64,000 nt of DNA from Spizellomyces punctatus DAOM BR117. Its lineage: Eukaryota > Chytridiomycota > Chytridiomycetes > Spizellomycetales > Spizellomycetaceae. How positions within the stretch are numbered: position 1 is the first letter of the stretch; every line of letters starts with the position of its first letter. Of this stretch, positions 58,247-64,000 are shown piece by piece. The position numbers and the translations under genes are program-made. A model generated the notes under the pieces. It had not been told where the DNA came from and ran no database searches. It was given only the letters and a program-made list of their open reading frames with translations. The stretch covers positions 62,001 to 126,000 of the forward strand of contig NW_015971537.1 of the NCBI RefSeq assembly GCF_000182565.1. Direction: 5' to 3'.

Positions 58247-60320
58247 ATGGGTGACGCCACCATACATGTGGATCCTCCGGCCGGAGACGACCATGACGAA
58301 AGCGAAATGGAAGAAGGGGAACTTTATGAGCCTGTTTTTGTCGCACCCACCTCTATACCTTTTACAAGTTACCCTGGTCTATCACCCACCTCGCACCCAC
58401 ACAGCCCGCCAACACCAAAATTTAGCCCTTCTCCCACAGATCCACTGTACTTCCCCTGCACCCAGAACCCATTAAACACGAATCTCTCCAAGACATATGT
58501 GGGGACATGCCCACTTGAGGAATACGACAACCGTGAGAGAATTGGCAAGGGTAGTTTTGGGTAAGCTTTCCGAAAAGTGTTCCGCGCGTGGAAATCATGT
58601 CACTCACAATACTCATTGACACAAGTGAAGTCACCATTGCGACTCACAAAGAGACACAAAGAAAAGTAGCTTTGAAGAGAATTATTGTACATAAAGAGAA
58701 GGATGGGGTGAGTTGTTTCTGAAAGGGTGCTTCATGGTTCGTACTGACTATTGATCACCGACTCCTTGGCAGCTCCCAATTACCGCGGTGCGGGAGATCA
58801 ATATTTTGAAAGGCCTTCGACACAAGTCTGTGATCGAGCTTCTGGGAATGGCAGTTGCGAAGGGTATGTGAATAAGGTGTTCCATTGCGCCGTGTAGCTC
58901 TTTGTCATTCCGGCTGATCTCACTCATTATCAAAACAGGCAATCCAGACGAGTACGAACCAGCAACTATCTACATGATATTTCCCTATATGCACCATGAC
59001 CTTGTGGGCCTACTCGAAAATCGGTATGTCACATTGGAACCAAATCAAATCAAATCATTTACCAAGCAGCTCCTCGAAGGGGTCGCCTATCTGCATCGGG
59101 TAAGTCAGCGTACAGCAAGATTGAACCAGCTGCATGAGCATTCTCTCATACACAACTACGACTAGAACCATTTTCTTCACCGAGATTTGAAGAGTTCCAA
59201 CATCCTGATCGACAACGAGGGGACCTTGAAGATCGCGGATTTCGGTCTCGCACGATCTTACAACGCGGCAGATAAAACAATTGAGCTTACTCCCAATGTC
59301 ATTACTTTGTGGTATCGTCCGCCTGAGCTACTTCTAGGCCACAAAACCTACACATCAGCGGTGGATATGTGGGGTGTCGGGTAAGCGGTCCCTAGGTTCT
59401 CCCACTCTTACAGTCTATCTTTGCTCACCTTCGCATACCCCGCTTAGGTGTATATTTGCGGAAATGTGGGATAGAAAGGCCATATTCAAGGGGGAGACGG
59501 AACTAGACTTACTCGATAAAATACTGAGAGTGTGCGGGACCCCCGATGCAAAAGCGTGGCCAGAGTTTACAAAACTCACTGCTTCGGCAAGCATACGACC
59601 CAAGCAGGAGAGTAGAAAAATACTAGATATCTACAAGCCGGATCGGTGGGTTTCCTTGTTGCGATCAGATTATATCCGGTGCACACTCCCTGAGTGCTTA
59701 TTGCGTATTTTTCCAGCCTCGATTTCCAGACAATTGATCTATTGAACACCTTCCTAGTACTCAACCCCGCAAGGCGTCCAACAGCTGAAGCTGCACTCAA
59801 ACATGAATACTTCCACGTTGAACCCGAAGCAGCGAAACCCAGTACACCCGAGTAGGTCATCGGCGGCAGATTGTGTTCCAATAAATGCCAGTAGTAAACA
59901 CTTGCAACTTTCAGCTTTCCAGGGTGGCCCGAGTCCCACGAATTAGGCATACGCGCCCAAATCGACCAAGAACTCAGAGAGCTCGATGTATTGCAGAGAC
60001 CAATACCATCGATCCGACCACCAGCACACCACGATGCGCTCATCGTGGACGGTCAACCCGTGAGACGCCCACGTCTTCACGACGATGCTGAAACACGACA
60101 ATATAATCGGCATCGTGACGATAAACGACCGGGGAGACGACATGATCACCGGCGCTTTGGACGCGGGCGAGGACGACCGGGGAACGAGCGGGGACGGGGC
60201 GGACGTGGAAAGTCGGCTCATGAGGCATCTGGCGAGCCAACCGGGGAGGGCTCAGTCATAATGAGAATGAAGCATCCGTTGCCACCCAAACCCGTACTCA
60301 GAGTACCGTTTTCGGAATGA
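58247..60320 (+). CDS. CDK9/BUR1-like transcriptional cyclin-dependent kinase
   Basis: Eight exons: 58247-58560, 58626-58707, 58773-58863, 58939-59099, 59166-59380, 59448-59645, 59717-59851 and 59915-60320. They total 533 residues. Kinase landmarks in order: GKGSFGEV (Gly loop), VALKR (catalytic Lys), PITAVREI (cyclin-binding helix), [13 protein letters not shown], the T-loop [18 protein letters not shown] with a phosphorylatable Thr, then DMWGVGCIFAEMW. The PITAVRE sequence and T-loop are closest to CDK9/Bur1, which pairs with a cyclin T-type partner to phosphorylate RNA polymerase II and Spt5. The N-terminal 90 residues are acidic and Pro/Ser-rich. The tail is Arg/Gly-rich ([17 protein letters not shown]), an RGG-like region that might bind RNA. 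Confidence 0.9.
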
Positions 60321-61260
60321 GGGTTCGCTGGGCGATGCGAATGGAAGTAGACACTGGACTGTACATATTTGTTGCATTGCTGATGCGTTGAAAATAGCGG
60401 ATGTGGATCTAGTTGCGGAACTGGGGACTGTGTCCCCGAGGTCACGAGCTCGTGCATGACTCTTTATGTCCATCGAATCCAAGAGCACTGGAGGAACGTT
60501 TTTCTAAACCAATCCAGCCTGACGATGCATGTGGGCTATACCATTATTGTTCATGGACGTCGCCGAGCAATATAATGATGATGCAATTCTCCTTGTCAAA
60601 TGGGGCGGCACATCATAAACAGGTGAAATCGACACGTGGGATCAACATCTGTCCCAACCCTTTGAACCGCCGAGGCGAAAGCTATTTGTCCCTTGACAAC
60701 CCGCAACGTGATACGAGGATGGATTGATATCCATGGGTATTGGTACATCTTTCTGGATGCACGTAGATATTGTATTTTATAGTACATAGTAATTTATGGA
60801 CACTCTGTCATTAGAACACGCACTGTTGTCAGATGACTGGCGTTATACTTTTCTGTACGGCCTAATGGATTATTGCTGACAAAATATAGGATTTGTAGTC
60901 AACAAGAAGAGGCACGGAATAACGAACGACGGGCAACATTTTCCTGCAGCTGCAATACCTTTCTACTTGGTGGCCTGCGGTACCAGATGTTGGTGAGGAT
61001 AACGTAATACGATCGGCGTGACTCACGTGCACAAGTCAGTGCCTGAGATCGGTCTCCCAAGGATCTCTCCATCTTGTCCAATTCAAAAAGATGACCCAAC
61101 AAACGCTTAGCGCCGATTTTGACAAGTCGCAGGCAGATGACTGGTGGGCTCGATTGGTCCCAGTAAATGCTTCTGAAGGTTGTTCCCACGGGTCACCATC
61201 ATGTGAACGCCCTGCCTGACACTAGCTCTGCCTACCTAAAAAGAGACACCGCTACTTCTG
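60321..61260. other. Intergenic region with a possible gene remnant
   Basis: 940 bp between two plus-strand genes. A minus-strand open frame of 97 codons ending at 60899 has protein-like composition (FRSIYWDQSSPPVICLRL) but no companion exon or motif I can name. It may be a remnant or chance. Confidence 0.35.
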
Positions 61261-64000
61261 ATGGCTCCAAAGGAAGAATACATTATCGGTCGCTCTTCCA
61301 ATGAGTGCAATTTTGTTTTAGGTGGAGATTTGGTGTCCAGTCAGGTGAGATTCCTATTCTTAGGAGGGTTCTACCGTGCGTTAACCTTGACCTGCTAAAA
61401 TCATTGACAACGAGCAGCATTGTCGCATATTAAAGGTAATCTTCTAATATACTACTTTATAATTCAAGTAATTTGTAGCCAACAAGTGGCTGTTCATGTT
61501 AGGTATCGGACGGGGAGGATGCTTTTATGGTTTTAATGGAGGACTTGTCAAGCAATGGGACAGTACGTGTCTCTCCCATTCTGGTTGGGTTCAATATGTG
61601 TATAGATAGGCTCATACTTTATTTTAATAAAAGTTTATCAACGGTATCAAACTAGGGAAAGGTTTTTATTGATCTTCATTGCTATAGATCATGTAGTTTG
61701 TTTATCTAACGACATTGCGGATGGAAGGGAACAAACGCATGCTTGTATCTGGGGATGAGATTGGCATCACGCCAACGGGCAGGACATTCGAGCATCGTGA
61801 GTTTGGAATTTCTTGGAATCTCAAAAGAAGGTTACAATGAACCATATCCAGACTTTATCTTCCAAATGACGAGTTCCCGCAACAGCGACGATGTGCATTA
61901 TGAAGTGAGATTGGAATCATTTCATCTTGCTTGCTCCGGACGGCGATACCCAATTGGATGTTGCAGGTTGAATCTCCATCGGATAGAATGTATATTTTGC
62001 AACGGGAACTGGGAAGGTATGTTCGTATGTATGCGGAGGCGCCATGACAGCCAACCTAAACAGAATTGGCGGGCCGTAGAGGAAACTTTAGCGTTGTTCG
62101 GCTGGCCGTCAACAAAACTACTGGTGAAAAATATGCCATCAAAATCATAGGTGGGTTGTTCAAAGCGTGCGGTGGTCTTTACTGCGTCTCATATAAACAA
62201 AGACAAAAGACGGATCGCATTTAATGTACAAGCTGAAGAAGCTTTGAAGAGAGAGGTATTGCTTCGCGCCGTCTTGTCTTTCACTGTAATTATCTCAACT
62301 TACACAAGGACGTAGGCCGAAGTACTAAAGTCAATTGACCACGTATGTTACCTGTCCCCTTTGTTGTCAACTTTCAAGAATCTGACGGTCCCCCACAGCC
62401 CTATATTGTTCGGCTACACGAAGCATTTCAACTCGGCCACCTTTCATACCTTGTCATGGATTTCATTAGCGGCGGGGACTTGTCAAATTATGTATCGGGG
62501 CGTGATGTACTCCGAGAAGAGGAAGTTCGACGTCTGTTTCGACAAATGGTGCGTTTTGTAATGCGACTGACTAGAGCGCTCCATTTAAATTTCTTTGCAT
62601 GTTTAGGTTGAGGCAGTGCAGGTTTGCATAATTGTGTTTGTGTATGTCTGGACCGTCAGTATAACAACTTTCACGTCTAGTACATACATTCATTTGGCAT
62701 CGTTCATCGCGGTTCGTTGCTGGCGTGCTTCCTAATAATATCTCAACCTGTCATCTAACGCTGCCTAATGCAGATCTAAAACCAGAAAACGTCCTGGTTA
62801 CAGAGGACAAGTCGCCCACTTTAAAGCTTTCCGATTTTGGGTAAAGTCCACTCGGTTGTGTCAATACTTGATCATCTATATCTCAATCATCGATTATCCC
62901 CTGCGTTCTGTCTTTTAGTCTTGCTAAAATGATAGGTTCCGACGAATGCCATACCATATGTGGTACATCGCATTTTCTTCTTTTCGGTGTGGTTGGCGAT
63001 GATAAGTAACATTCTCTAGGAACACCGGAGTACCTTGCCCCCGAAGTGTTCCTATCTGGCAACTATGATTCACGGGTTGATCTCTACAGCCTAGGGGCCA
63101 TTCTATATTTTATGCTGACAGGTAGAAATGCTCGGAGTGACATCATTTATACCTCTTTTGGTTGACAAAAGTATAGGCCAGTCTCCTTCTGAGGTGAATT
63201 TAGAGACAATCGGTGTGGAAGGCTCAAGCTCGAGCCTGCCAAAAGCAATACCCCCTCAAGGTCTACAATTAAATGTTGCTCATGTAGATTAGGATTATAA
63301 CGGTATCTTTCTCTTTCTCAAACAGCGGCAGGGCTGATCAAAGGACTAATGCAGCCAGACCCTGAAAAGAGAACATCCTTGGAGGCTCTAATACGACATC
63401 CATGGATGCTAACGGCACCCCGGACACCAGCCACACCTCATGGTTAGATTCCTTTACCGTTGCTTTCTTGCGTCTAATCCTTCTTAATCTGTTTATGCAT
63501 TTCTGTTAGCTTTCCGGAGACCCGAAGATCGTCCAGTATGGGCTACGTTATCCTCGCAAGAAGGTCCTCCACGTGTCATCAAGATGTTCCGCGATTCCAT
63601 ATCGTTTGGGCGAAGAGAAGGTATGTCGCATTGATCATGTAGAAGAGTCCTTTCGCTAATATGCCTTTTAAAAGACAATGATATCGTTCTTGGCGATCCA
63701 AGGGTGTCTGGTAAGTTTTATACGAGTTGGTTTGCCATAAAACTTGCTGCAATTTCAAATGCTCACATGCGAACATGTCTATCAAGGAACGCATTGTAAA
63801 ATTGTTCGGGAGGGAGGACACGTTCTTCTGCATGATACAAGTGCAAACGGCGTGCGTGTGAATGGGATTCTGGTTGGGAAGGGAAATAGTGCCGAGCTGA
63901 GGCAACGGTAAGAATATGGTATGGCATCGTGTTTAAAGTAAGCGTACGCTAATGGCCTCCTTCTTTTTTCCTTATCCTTATGTAGAGATGTTTTGACATT
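61261..64000 (+). CDS. Rad53/Chk2-type checkpoint kinase with FHA domains on both sides (3' end beyond window)
   Basis: Many small exons. FHA1 is split over five or six: 61261-61344 ([20 protein letters not shown]), 61418-61435 (HCRILK), 61503-61562 (EDLSSNGT), 61634-61661 (FINGIKLGK) and 61728-61796 ([10 protein letters not shown]). The kinase follows: [18 protein letters not shown] (Gly loop), [40 protein letters not shown] then [20 protein letters not shown], and [18 protein letters not shown]2 begins at about 63580 ([41 protein letters not shown]). In yeast, Rad53 has this FHA-kinase-FHA order, and its FHA domains bind phosphothreonine in Rad9 and other partners. FHA1 has the expected GR...S...N-G residues. 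The gene is cut by the window's right edge. Confidence 0.88.

Noticed and set aside
1-64000. tRNA genes, CRISPR arrays, insertion sequences and telomeric repeats
   Set aside because: Scanning by eye found no cloverleaf-like A/B box pairs, no regularly spaced repeats, no transposase-like frames and no (TTAGGG)n run. A tRNA search program could still find one that I missed.

Overview
This is nuclear DNA from an early-diverging fungus, most likely a chytrid-type (zoosporic) fungus. Evidence for fungus: an Mtc1-like protein, a vacuolar-type endopolyphosphatase, an ARN/SIT-type siderophore transporter, a fungal-style biotin ligase with an amidotransferase-like N-terminus, and a CsbD/Hmp1-like stress protein. 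Evidence for an early-diverging lineage: a class C (GABA-B-type) seven-helix receptor, ELMO, FHIP and a Ku80 of animal-like size. Genes are close together (30 genes in 64 kb). Most have several short GT-AG introns of about 50-110 nt, and the standard genetic code fits. Exon models were joined by hand from splice sites and reading frame. A coding length divisible by three, checked after joining, is the main evidence for each model.

Layout: 0-11 kb holds an Mtc1-like gene (-), an unresolved stretch, a small secreted protein, a four-CBS-domain protein, ELMO and a SAC3/GANP protein (all +). 10.8-17.5 kb holds PITHD1 (-), endopolyphosphatase (-) and the most unusual gene of the window: a receptor whose extracellular part resembles a bacterial TctC/Bug solute-binding protein, joined to a GABA-B-type seven-helix domain (+). 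18-26 kb holds Ku80 (-), a mucin-like secreted protein with perfect 54-bp repeats (+) and Rap1 with three Myb-like modules (-). 26.8-41 kb holds a siderophore transporter (+), FHIP (+), a helical protein of unknown function (-), an unassigned multi-helix membrane protein (-), a glutaredoxin (+), an F-box protein (+) and a two-RRM protein (-). 41.5-54 kb holds RCL1 (+), RPS8 (+), a Yop1/REEP protein (-), biotin ligase (+), PEBP (-), a mitochondrial coiled-coil protein (+), an uncharacterised conserved protein (+) and RPLP1 (-). 54-64 kb holds a C2-domain class 3 lipase (-), a CsbD-like protein (+), a CDK9/BUR1-like kinase (+) and, running off the right edge, a kinase with FHA domains on both sides (+), as in Rad53.

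Four genes relate to chromosome ends or the DNA-damage response (Mtc1-like, Ku80, Rap1, Rad53-like). The others are mostly housekeeping genes with no operon-like logic. I saw no tRNA, rRNA, CRISPR array, transposon or telomeric repeat array. Several intergenic regions, especially 1.85-3.0 kb and 33.2-34.8 kb, hold nothing I can name.
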